DNA of 64,000 nt from positions 1 through 64,000 of the forward strand of contig NOWV01000069.1 in the NCBI GenBank assembly GCA_003344405.1. The letters are read 5' to 3'. The stretch is from Trichoplax sp. H2. Its lineage: Eukaryota; Placozoa; Uniplacotomia; Trichoplacea. A model generated the notes under the pieces. The model saw nothing but the letters and a program-made list of their open reading frames with translations. It did not search any database and was not told the origin of the DNA. Within the stretch, counting starts at the first letter, position 1. Every line of letters starts with the position of its first letter. This document shows, piece after piece, positions 24,301-35,842 of this stretch. The position numbers were made by a program, and so were the translations under genes.

Positions 24301-27300
24301 TAAATAAGGGTAATTACTAAAGCTAGACTTTGAATCTAGTGACTTATCTTCATAACTAAATCAGTGATAGTAATAAATAGCTTCTTAGCCTTGAGTTTCA
24401 GGTCTGTGATAAAAACTTTCGTGAAATTTCAAAATCTGTAAATAAAAAAAATCCTTTTAAATCTTTATTCAACGATAATTTCCATGTAGTTCTACTCTAG
24501 CAAAATAAAACTGTTAGAAAGGCTTCTAGAAAGAACTACCGGTACTAATTAATCTGAGTTACTTACTTATAAATCTTATGTAGCATTTACTGCTATAATT
24601 AATGTAGCAGCATTCTACTTCATCTTATAATTGATCAGATTATTATTATTAGCAACATTTTATAGCAGATAGTCTATGATCCAATATGGTGACAGCTACA
24701 GCTTTTATGTAGACACAATTTCAACCAACCAGTATATGATGCACTAGCTATATCCTATGATAGGAGTTACATAGCTATTGATACCAATAGCATCGATTGT
24801 GACTCAATACCTTACCTTACTATATAAGTGTATATTGTCATCTGGATTTGAACATCGAAATTTTAATTATAACCCATGGCTATCAGCTACTAAATGTGCC
24901 TTTAGATAAATATAGAAAGATAAACTATAGTATATCATAATAATCATAGCTAATAATATAATGTAATTAATCTATTATTCAATACTAAGTTACCTTATAA
25001 GAGATAAATAAATCGGCAAGATGGTTAACCTAAAGAAAAATAGAACTAAATGATCGAGATTTGTAGAGAAGGTGCAGATGTACTTGAATGTTAGTATAGG
25101 TTGCAATCCTCTCTTAGATATGATCTTACTACATATTTCATTGTTGTAGTATGCCATCATAACAGTGATACCTCTAGAAGGTTGCTTCTAAGTTATTGGT
25201 TAGATAACTTATTGTCGTGCATCGTAGGCGTTAATTTATATATTAGCAAATTTAAAAACAGGATATCATTCATTATTCTACAGCTACAATATGGATCTGA
25301 TATTTTTAAGAAAGACCTTGCTGGAAATACAGCTCTGCTTAAAGCAACAAAACGGAAAAGGACTCAAATTATGAAGTTATTATTAGACCACGGTAATAAA
25401 ATAAAGAGTATTGATATAAAATATGCTTGCCAGCGCAAGAGTTTTCGATGGTAAATGTTTTCTAGATGGCATTATGGGGTGTAAAGTTTTTTGGATTTCA
25501 ACCAATTATGCAGCTAACCTGTAAATTTTAATTACACATTATAGAGATTTAGTAGAATTAAATTTAATGCTTTATTTTTTCAATTCATTATTGGAAAATA
25601 TCTTAGCTACTTTCCAAGGAAAAAAGGATTATGTTTGTTTTCCAAACGATAATCGATTTACTGCTCTTCATTTAGCTGTGGATTCAGGATCCTTAGAGGT
25701 ATCTCTTTAAAAGCATTGATAACAATATTATTTAGAGTCAATCTGGGTCCAATTTTATTTTACGCTACAGAATACTGAATTATGTCTCAAATTTGGAGCT
25801 AATATAGAAAGTCAATCGGTAGGATCAGAATTTGAAATGGATTTGATAAGAATTCAAGAATAATCTAAAGATAAAATCCTATTCTAAATATCATTTAAAT
25901 TTAGACTGGACTCCTAACACCATTACATTTGGCTGCCTTGAATGGATGTTATGATATCGCTAAGATTTTAATAGTTAATGGAGCGATTGTTAATGCACCG
26001 GATCTCAAATCAAAAACATGTTTACACTATGCCTCTATCAGTAACAACACAAAACTCATAGAACTCTTATTAAATCATGTATGAAGTGGTTAATGTGTTA
26101 ACTGGATCAAAATTCTATTTCTTCTTTACACTAATATATCTGGACGTATATTAACTAGTCTAGATTATCTTGCATGATTAATAATTTTAACAATTTTGAA
26201 AACTATATGAAAATTCTCCAATTAGGGAGCTTCAATTGAATCTAAAGATAAAAAATTGCAAACCCCAATTATGGTCGCTGCTAGTCATAATAACGTCGAT
26301 ACTTTACGATTTTTACTGCAAAATGATGCTAATGTATTCACACAAGATCAAGATGGCAAGACATGCCTCCATCTGATAGCTGAAAGAGATTGCATCGACG
26401 CTTTCAATATTTTTGGAAAGGTTGGTTAAAAGGCATAGCACTATGCATAAAGTGTTTTGTCACGACTGTTTGGCAGAATAACATTTTTAGTAACAAAATT
26501 ACGAATGATTTATAGCAATATGGTCGTGATCTTATTCAAATTCATGATTATGCTGGATTTACGTCTACCTTGGCAGCAGCAGCAGCAGGATCTAATTCGG
26601 TACCAAATTTTTGACATGAATGATGATAATCTTGTTGCAATTAAGAATAAAGCTATCCTTTACAGCAAAGATGAGTGTACAAATACAAGTTTAACAGTGT
26701 AAGGATCATCTTTATTTTATAGATTTTAACAGAAATAGCTGCTCAGTTTGGAGATACTATTATCAACCATCAAGATAATCACGGCAACAATGCTTTACAT
26801 TTAGCAGCAATTCATCATCATCGTGATACCGTTAGAACGATTATCGATCAAATGCCATTTATGAATGTGAATATGTGTAATATGTATGGACAGAGACCAT
26901 TACATTTGGCCGCAAAAAATGGAAGCAGTCGAGTGATTCACTATCTAATCAAACATGGAGCTGATGTGAACTGCAGGTTACCTAAATTCAATGTACTTAA
27001 TTGCTAAATTTTGACACTTATCATTGGCAATTGTCTAATTTATAGAATTACAGCGATAATCAATAGCAACTCATGAGTGTTCTTTATCAAATTTCTTTAG
27101 AATATGTTTAAGAGTACCTTATATTGCGAAATTTACATGAGTTAAAAAAATTTATCCTGCTATATTATTAGATATTATATTAATAAACTTCTGAAATTTT
27201 GCGTAAATATTCAATTTTTATGTGATAAACTAATAATCTTTAATTATTTCATGATCGATTACAAGTATATCGTATTTGATGTATCGATTTACTAACTGTT

Positions 27301-30300
27301 ATAGAATTATGCTTATTACTTCAGGGATGACTTAAAAACTAGATATTTTTACCTGTAGAGACCATTCCGGCTGGTATCCTCTACATTTTGCTATAAAATA
27401 TGGTCATTTGATGAGTGTCAAGCTGCTGCTCTTTGAAGGCTCCGAAATCAATGTATTTAACGAAACTGAGGTAAGCATATATTTCCAGGCCTGCTTGGTA
27501 TAGAGACTAACAAGAAGATCGAGTGGGCGTTAATTCTCAATAATTCCCAAAATGCTTTACAAAAATTAAATTAGAGTTTAAGAAAATGATATCTAGAAGC
27601 TTAATATTCGATTTCTAACTCTTGTAAATGAACAGAGTTGAAGAAGGTAGATATTAAATAATTTAACCGGCTTATTCCTACGATAATTTCTAAGGAAACT
27701 CCTCTACTAATGGCATGCGAAATGAGACATATCGAAATTGCAGTACTATTACTAGAAAAAGGAGCTAATCCAGCGATTAGGAATAATAAAGATCAAAACT
27801 GCTTAGACATTGCTTGCGAACATCGTCTTAATGATATCGGGCTTGCAATCATCAAGACAAAATTGTGAGTACGCGTTGTTCATCCCTTATAAGGATCGTT
27901 TCTTTTTGAAGTAGTGATCTAATTCTGTGTCGTAATGCATGATTATATAGACAGAGATAAAAAAGGTAATTATAATGATTAGTCAAACGATGAATTATCT
28001 TAACCAATACTGTTATTATGCTTCGTGATAGCTGGGAAAAAGTTATGGAAAATCGAGCTTATGATGGATATCATCCAATGAAACGATTGTTACATAGAAT
28101 GCCCGTTGTAGCAGAGGTAATTTAACCAATCTTATATAAATTCTGTTAACCACGACGTCCAAAAGATTCATTAAAAATAGATTATATTAAGATTACCTGA
28201 GAGGCTCTATATATTAGTTTCATAATAATTGACAGCAGATTTTAAGATATCTGACTTCAATTTAAATAATTTTAAGAAGTAGAATTCATAGTAACGTTAA
28301 TATCAGAAAGTGATATAAAGGACAATTCATTGCTAATCATAATTGGTATAGGCGGTATTACTATCTTTATAGTATTAATGTTTCTTACAGGCAGTTATGG
28401 ATAGATCAATTACATTTGTAAAAACTAAGAATGGAAATGATGTCGTAAAGCAGGTAAGATTATTTATGCTATTGAATGCTTCTTAAAAAAGCTACAGCAG
28501 GATTGCAGTCGAAATATATATCGATAAATCTAATTTCATTCTTCTCAGCCATACCAGGGCATAATGTTTGTGTAAATTTATGCTATGAATAGGTATCTTT
28601 TGATTTTACTTATCTTGAATCATCACCAGAAGATCATCATCTGCAAGACGTAAAGGATAAATACATTGCGGTTGAGGTAAGAAATAGTTTTAACCCTTAG
28701 AGTTTATTTTGAACTCAGAGCCCATGCAGTAACCTGTCTCACAGATGGGTATAACATAAAATTTCTTCACTTTAATTATTTCTTTATCCTGTTTGATAAA
28801 CACTTGTAGACAATTTGCTCCCTTAGTCAAACAAAACTGATGAAGCATCCTCTTATTAATGCCTATTCCTATTCAAAATGGTAAATCGTACGTCGTATAT
28901 AATTTTTATGTCAGTATAACAGTGCATTGATACTGTGATATACTGCTAGTTTATTTGGTTTATTTGTTGCAGAAATAGTAAATTGAAGTAGTGTGTCGAA
29001 AAAATGAATACTTTTTTAACCAAACTAAGATTGTGAATCAATTACCAAAAACTTCAACAGTAAAGCGACGCTATCAGCTAATTAAAAAGCAATTAATTTC
29101 ATGCCTGGAATTTCATTTTTCTTTCTAGGAAATTAGCCGTCAACTTTACGATCTACTTTAAGATTATTTCAGATATATTTTATTTTATTGGTTTGGGTGT
29201 CCCTATTGCTCTTAATACTGCAGATTATTTAGGAACTGCTGCAGCTAATAGGAGTCTTGATGTAACGGATGGAAATAATAATTATGCAACATTAGTAAGT
29301 GTAGCAACTTCACCTTCCCTTAAAGTATTCCTACATATTTCATACCGTATTATCAATGCAACATTAAATGTTTAGCAGATCATATTATATGCATAATAAA
29401 AACCCAAAGAGAATTTTCTTTTCATCATGTTAACAAATTTATTCGAATTTGATAACTATTACAATTTACTTACTTGATCGCGGCGATCATAATTAGCTTT
29501 AAATAGGTTATTAATGGTATACTAGCGAATAATGTATAAAATACCTGATAATATATATTGCACTGATGGCAGCACTTATAGTTGTCATATTAGCTCGTTA
29601 TAATTCGTTTATTAAACTATGCTAACTTAAAGTTTTCATCATCAAATTATCTAGGTTATACAAGGAGCTCCAATCAGAAACATCGTCGTCTTAGCGACTG
29701 TCATACTAATGCTATGTTCAACAGTAATCTCACTTTTATTTGGGGTAAAAAGAAATTAACACTAGTAATTCTTGAAATATCGATTTTTCGCTAATGTATT
29801 ACTACATTTAAAGCCTAGAAAATATCGAACTGAAATTAATCTGTATTAAATATTCTGTGAATTTATGTATATATAATTTTTAAACCGGTAAAGTCAAGGT
29901 ATATTGTAATTTTAAAATGATCAAATAATTTCCAACATTCCCTAATACTCGTTCCGTTATTCCAACCACAGCGCAGATTGGTCTCATATTTCTTCAAGCA
30001 GACAGTTTTTGAAATAATTATCGAACTTTTAGGCTTAATGTATGCCTTACCCATACACAAGACAATAAGTTACACAAGTATTCGTATAGGGGCTATGCTT
30101 GTCCTCTGCTTGGTAATTAATGTTATCTTCACGTTCAGAAAGTAAGCTAGATTGTATGACTTGGTAATGCAAATATGATTAGATCTTATACTTTTAGTAT
30201 AGAAATATAGTTACTACCTGACTATGTGACAGTCATTTAAGTCATTTAAGAGCTGAATATCTGTAGCGTAATTTAGTCATTTTCATTAAGGCCAATAAAA

Positions 30301-32029
30301 TACTTTATTATTTATAACTAATTTAGTAATTATTAGGATGTTGTTTATCATTAATTTAATTTTCAACTTTCCATCATCATCTTGATCTATGCTCGTCTAT
30401 AACATGTGAATGTACAGTAATAAAAATATTATTTATCTGTGGTAGGTAATAAGTGTATGATAACGTACAACTGCTCTATAAAATCTTTTTCGCTTGCGTA
30501 GTCTTTATGGTATAGGTTTGTACATCTCCATGTTTATCACAATCATCATCACCATTTGCAAGACATCCGTTGTCATAATATTATTTGTTCTGGCTTTTGC
30601 GATATCCTTTTCAATGATCCTGAGCGATATGGTGTGTTAATTTCCTTATTATCTTACAAATAAACCCAATTTCTGCAAAGTTATAAATTAAAAGTAAATG
30701 CACTATTTACCAGTATCTTAAAGATTTGTAGATAAATGTAGAGCTGATGTTGATAAATGGAATATAACTTTAATAGCAGTGTCATTTATATGCAAAATCA
30801 CAAGAGGTAGATATTGTATCGTACGATATGTTATATAGAAAAAAGAAAATGTTTCATTTATCATTCGTTGACTCATACACCAGAATATTTACTTAGATAA
30901 ATCTTTCTGTCAATTAGACCATCTTTCATTCTTTTGATGTGGCCATAATTACTGTTTTAACAATGATGAGTGGAGAACTTAGTTACGAAGATATATATCA
31001 ACATTTAAGAAGCACTGGCAGATTGTATGGATTCAAGACTGAGCTATTACTGTTCGTTGCCATGATCATTGTTGTCAATCTAGCATTTGCCAACTTACTG
31101 ATAGGAACTACCTAGCTGTAGTTACATAGAATTAAAACATTGCAAATTTAATTGTGATCTTCAATATTTGGACAGATTTCATCGTTAGATTGGACATACA
31201 TAATGAACAGATAATATTATGCTATAGCTATAACTGCATGTACTTAACACCACATTAGCAGATTTTACTATATAATTTTCAATTTTTTCATAAATTGAAA
31301 TTTAAGTGCATGCAGCACTTCTAATAAGGCCTCAAATTAACCGCTGCATATTATACATTTCCTTAGATTGGTTTGGCAGTTGGAGACATCAAAGAAATAA
31401 GAGAAAAAGCTCATTTGAATCAAATCAAGGGTAATTTTCAAATGGTTATTGGAGCATACGAATCTTTTCCACTGTTTATTAAGAAATATATGTATAAGCC
31501 TGGTTTAATCTTCCAGATAGGAGAAAAGCCATCATTTTTAAATACGGTAAGTAGTCTTAAAGTGCCTAAAAGTTCTGGAATATAGATAATTGTGAGTTAG
31601 ATATGAGCTCTTTTGGCTTCATACCTTGAATATATGCGATTAATTGTGTTTTCTTTAGCAAATTTGGAACTTTCTAACTGAAAATATCAAAATAATTAAC
31701 GGAGAAGAAAATGTTAACGAAGAAACTGAATTGAAGGAGCTAAAAGTTCTGTTCTTGGATCAGAAGGCAGAGTATGAAAAATATATTCAGTATATCACCA
31801 ATTTGTATATCAGATATTTTCTAGCCCCTTTAGGTAGAATACGAATCTTTTTTATAAATTTTGAACTGCTTTACTAATAATTTATCACTATATTATCAGA
31901 ATTTTACGCTTGAAAGAATTAGTAGAAGATACCAAATCAGATGTAAACTTTCACTCCAAAGTGAACAGAAATCACACTAAGAAATTAATTGATGAAGTTT
32001 TGGATTCTATCCATACACAAGACTTATAA
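21366..32029 (+). CDS. Gene 2: TRPA1-like channel, 25 exons, two apparent lesions
   Basis: Exons: 21366-21608, 23553-23715, 23841-24019, 24166-24291, 25284-25392, 25607-25698, 25771-25818, 25905-26078, 26226-26420, 26516-26599, 26723-26976, 27359-27470, 27695-27864, 28032-28116, 28391-28453, 28593-28676, 28810-28880, 29129-29294, 29655-29744, 29999-30141, 30502-30631, 30918-31100, 31367-31546, 31659-31771, 31900-32029. Same architecture as gene 1: polar N-terminus with SFVSLSLAIARMG, 16 ankyrin repeats, linker with YSKW, six membrane segments, filter GEL (30972-30980), IGLAVGDIKEI, and a coil RLKELVEDTKSDV. An N-glycosylation sequon (NRS) lies in the S1-S2 loop. Two lesions stand out. An in-frame TAA sits at codon 6 after MAKIR. 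The exon 22 donor is AT instead of GT, so read-through ends at a TAG four codons later. No frameshift occurs elsewhere in about 3.1 kb of exons. Either a young pseudogene or a gene with an alternative start and a truncated or unusually spliced end. AATAAA signals lie 138 and 167 bases after the stop. Confidence 0.8.
21381..21383 (+). other. In-frame TAA in the conserved N-terminus of gene 2
   Basis: The gene 2 start region reads MAKIR-stop-ID where gene 1 reads MAKVNRID, so a sense codon has become TAA. Downstream the frame stays open to the exon 1 donor at 21608, but no in-frame ATG precedes the conserved SFVSLSLA motif. An AG at 21386-21387 could serve as acceptor for an upstream alternative first exon. 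Confidence 0.85.
22027..22070. repeat. Perfect 20-bp inverted repeat with 4-base loop in gene 2 intron 1
   Basis: ATCTTTGTATAAGATTCAAT, a loop of AAAG, then the exact reverse complement. It lies just upstream of repeat R1 copy A but is absent beside R1 copies B and C, so it is probably an independent foldback insertion. As intronic RNA it would form a 20-bp hairpin. Confidence 0.9.
22080..22700 (+). repeat. Dispersed repeat R1, copy A, with 62-codon open frame
   Basis: Lies in gene 2 intron 1. It is related to copies at 24495-25000 (intron 4) and 32305-33390 (downstream of gene 2). It holds an ATG-led frame (22147-22335) of hydrophobic character, starting HAFILFVAFAATIRMATFY and ending YVDIIYTSQSTMN. 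Similar residues recur in the other copies although those have stops. The 3' part carries an internal duplication (22455-22542 and 22596-22700). Its origin is probably a gene fragment, perhaps a membrane protein, now spread as a repeat. Confidence 0.55.
24495..25000 (+). repeat. Dispersed repeat R1, copy B
   Basis: Lies in gene 2 intron 4. It aligns with copy A through 'cttctagaa.gaac', 'gtagcatt..ctgctat', 'cca.tatgg..acagctacag', 'tatgtagaca..att' and the 'ctatatcctat.at' tail. Read in the copy A frame it contains several stops, so it is non-coding now. It explains part of the 1-kb length of this intron. Confidence 0.5.
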
Positions 32030-32166
32030 AGTAACAACTTTTAACATATTTTAGCTACCATTTTATCTCAACTAGAGACTAAGAAGTATCTTCGCATGAG
32101 ATATTTAATTTATCACTATATACAACTTACCAGTATGTATTAAAATTCGCCATAAAACCTTACTTT

Positions 32167-32201
32167 AATAAAGGCTACAAAATATTTCAATTTTAAATAA
32201 A
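32167..32201 (+). terminator. Poly(A) signals of gene 2
   Basis: Two AATAAA hexamers at 32167-32172 and 32196-32201 lie 138 and 167 bases after the gene 2 stop codon. This is a normal distance for an animal polyadenylation signal. Each sits in a repeated word, AATAAAGGCTA. Confidence 0.5.
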
Positions 32202-32304
32202 GGCTAACCAGAGTGACTCTCTTAGCATGTTCGATAAAACCAATTACGAAAATCTAAAATTTGTAGAATATTGGAACTTTATCATACAAAAATCATGTAC
32301 ACAT

Positions 32305-33390
32305 AGATCTGCTCTAGCCGAATGTAACTACTAAGTACTTTTAAAAATAGCTACTAGAATAATCTTAGTTGCCAGTTAGAACACTTTTCGTAGCATTTGC
32401 AGCTACAATCAGCATCATTCTACAATATTTTACACATACTCAGATTATTAGTAACAACGTTTTACAACGGACCTTCATTAACTAAATTTGGAAACTGCTT
32501 CAGTATTGACGTAGACATTATTTCTACCGGTCAGAGTACGATGAACTAACCATTTACAGTATTATTCACTATAATATCTAGATTAGAGTAGAAATATTTA
32601 TGTTGGATAATTTTGTTGGTTTACCCTTATTTAAAGAGTTTCCAATTTAAATATGTGATGTTTAAATATAATACTAGCTTTTATAGTGATATATTTAGAT
32701 GCAGTCTACTGAAATTAGCAGTTTACTTAGGGAATCGAGAATAATCTTTTTACTATTCAAATCACTGTGACTGTAACTTGCTTATGGAAGATTGTAGATT
32801 ATCGTAGAAATGCTCCGTGATAGGGCCTATTGTAATCTGACAATTTTGTATTGGTCATTCGATGTCTATATTCTTAAATACTGTTATTTTCATTAGGCAG
32901 CAGTAGATAACTTAGCTTTTGATTCATTAGCAGATTTCAACGTTAATATTACAAACTAGGTTGTCTTTGCTATTGTAAAAGAGTGCATAATTGCGATATA
33001 TCGTATAATAAAGACAGTTCTTAAGATTAGTGTTTAACGTAAGATACTATGCATCTGAGTTTTATTGCAGTCTTCTAGTCTTAGGAAAAGTCTTCCTGAA
33101 AGAGTAGATATTGCTTCCTGATACGTGGTTCAGGAGTCGGGTTATTGATCGTGCATTACGTTATCTTGTTGCAAAGCTGTTTTGTAACATAATTATATCC
33201 TAATATGCGATTTACAGTTCTATTTTTACCTCTAACCTTAATATTAACTCGATATCCTACTGCATATATAGTCATAAGTTATTAAATAGTTCTTGAGATA
33301 AAGATAAACAGTCACTCTACCGCACATCATAGCAAACATTGCTAATAGTCTAGAATCCTAATACTAAGCTACGCTACAGTATACTAAGAA
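32305..33390 (+). repeat. Dispersed repeat R1, copy C, interrupted by repeat R2
   Basis: The left part, 32305-32555, matches copy A ('gtagcatt.gcagctacaatc', 'gacgtagacattattt', 'agagta.gatgaa.taaccat'). The right part resumes at about 33188-33275 ('atatcctaatat.cgattta.agttctatttttacct') and continues weakly to about 33390. The 0.63 kb between them is repeat R2 copy a. The left part still reads VDIISTGQSTMN-stop in the same frame as copy A. Confidence 0.5.
32556..33187. repeat. Intergenic repeat R2, copy a
   Basis: Aligns with 34466-35085: 'atgtt.ggataatt.tgtt', 'tgtaa.tt.cttatgg.agattgta', 'aatg.tccgtgatagg', 'ttagtgtttaacgta', 'gatacgtggttca', 'ttatcttgttgcaaagctgttttgt'. It sits inside R1 copy C, so it probably inserted there or was captured by recombination. 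Short TTACA / TGTAA ends are present, too short to call it a transposon. Confidence 0.55.
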
Positions 33391-34465
33391 CATATTCTTT
33401 GCAGATTCATAAATAAGCGTTTTGATATTTTATTTCTCCGATTGCAAATTTTAAAATCAGTTATTGGAGAAACTTTAATCAATAATATTGTTACTAAGCA
33501 TAACAAAAGCAGCTCTTTATTAAGATATATTTAATATCTAATCTAACCTACCACAAATTTTCTTCTTAGAATTGCTTTGATCTATTTAATCATAGTAAAT
33601 TAATGACATAAAAATACCTTCAACTCAAAATATTCGGTTTTACCAAATCTATGAACCTCAAAATTATTGAATGATTACGGTATCTTAAAACATCCTAGAG
33701 CTTTAAATGTATTTATACAGTAATTTATCCTAAATTCATGGGGTACAATTAGGATTATTATCGCAGTAGAGTTAATACCAACTGCGCAACAATGACTTTA
33801 AAATCTCATTGCTTGGCTAAAGTAATGTTTAACAAACTAATTAGAACCAATTCTGTACATTAATTATATCAACAATTGACTGCAGTTGCTGCTATTCTGC
33901 TCGCATAATTTCTTTTACTCTGGATGAATAAATTCTGGTAATAGGATCGCATATATTAAAAGCAATATACTCTATTGCTATGCAATCCTCTACTACGTTT
34001 AATCATTCTATTTAATTTATATTTGCTACTTGTTAACCTTGCTTGCTATATGAATTTTAGATACTATTAGTTACATTAGCAGTTAATCGCGTTATATTTC
34101 GTGACTGTTGCTTTGTACACTCGCATAGCATCCATTCTCTAGTAGTAATTCGTGTCAGAGTGCAACCTGACTGATAGGATCCTTCGATAACATTGCAGAA
34201 TCAGCTTTCGCTATGACAACGGATTCACTATAGCTAATCAGTTTTTTTTCTTCATGAAACTTAATCATTACACTTTAGCCTAGCTTTAGAATCCAATACA
34301 GTTTCATTTGGAATTATTATTGAGCTACTGTGGTGCTAATTGTAATAGTCTTATTCCAAGCCGCTGCAAAATGGCTCTAGTTATAGTTCTGAAGACAGCG
34401 GTAGGTAATCTCCACAAAATTAGTCTCTCGATAGCATTTAAATTTAGCTGGTGTTACAGTGTTAA

Positions 34466-35085
34466 ATACTGTATTACAGTAGAAATAACTATGTTAGGAT
34501 AATTCTGTTAGGCTATCCTTATTTAGTTAACTTCTAATTTGGATATACTGTGTATTAATATAGCCCTGACTTTCTATGACAGTGACACTTATACACATAC
34601 TGAAATTAATAGTTATAATAGGGAATGCAAATCATCTACTTACAGTTCGAATCATTGTGATTGTAATTTACTTATGGTAGATTGTAAATTATCATGGAAA
34701 TGTTCCGTGATAGGATATATCGTAATCTGACTATTCTGTATTAGTCATTACATGTGTATATTCGTAAATACTGTTGTCTGCATTAAGGGAGCACAGCAGT
34801 AGCTAAACTTAATATCTAATTCAGTAAATGAATCCGAGGTTAATTGTATTAACTATGACTCATGAACTATTGAGGAATAGTATATAAATGCAGTATATCT
34901 TGAAATAAAGAGAATTCTCAAACTTAGTGTTTAACGTAAAATACGAGGCGTTTAAGTCTTTGTGTAGTCTGCTAGTAGAGCAAAAGTGTTTATGATAGTG
35001 CAGATATCGTTCCTTGATACGTGGTTCAAGGAATTGACTTATTGATCGTATATTGCGTTATCTTGTTGCAAAGCTGTTTTGTGAC
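34466..35085. repeat. Intergenic repeat R2, copy b
   Basis: Second copy of the 0.6-kb repeat R2, in the same orientation as copy a and about 1.9 kb downstream. The best-conserved part is the 3' end, 'gttatcttgttgcaaagctgttttgtgac'. A 63-codon open frame (34539-34730) lies in it but is not kept open in copy a. Confidence 0.55.
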
Positions 35086-35842
35086 AGCTGGACTAGGTTT
35101 AATTTGTCTGGTTAGATAAGGCATAAAAACGGCTCATGTTTTAATCTATTAAGTACCATATGCGAGCAAAGACATCTAACTCGATTATGTCTATATTTTA
35201 GCTTATCTGCACCGTTCAATTTTGATTATTTATATTAGTTCTGCTAGTATTATTGTGGTGTACATCATCTAGAAGATGCGGTATTAGACCATATTATTGA
35301 TGCTGGCGTAATGGAAAATTCTAGCTAAACTACTTTCGCATTATCCTTAGATATAGCTCTATTTGTCATTTTCAATCATGAAGAAAAGATATTACCATAA
35401 CAACGAGAGAATTATTTGACTTTTTGGGGCGTTAAAGCCAACCTGCTGATTTTAGTAAACAAATTTAATAAAATGAACTATTGACACACTGTAATATTGT
35501 TCATGTGAACAAAATATATATTGATGCTATAACTCCCCATTATCTTCAAGAATCATTCTATCTTATAGTTAGATAACAATAATGATTTCATAATAGGTAA
35601 AACTATGATAATTACGTTCTATTATGTTTATTGTATAATAATGATAGATAAAAAGATACGATAATGAATCGTCGTCATATTTTTTAACATTTAGCTATTG
35701 GACCCACGGTGATATCTCCGATCCCTTCTTTGGGTTATTTCCAATCAACTTCTGAGGAAATTAACTTCACTGCCACCCTAATTGTGAACAAATTAAATTT
35801 GATGTGAGTGTCTTCTTTTAACCGGATAAAGCCAACAACAAA

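Larger units (their letters stand above)
32030..35842. other. Intergenic spacer between gene 2 and gene 3
   Basis: It contains the gene 2 3' UTR, R1 copy C split by repeat R2 copy a, and R2 copy b about 1.9 kb further on. The rest (33390-34465 and 35085-35842) shows no supported gene. Short open frames at 34308-34730 lie in or beside repeat R2 and have no family or splice support. Confidence 0.65.
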
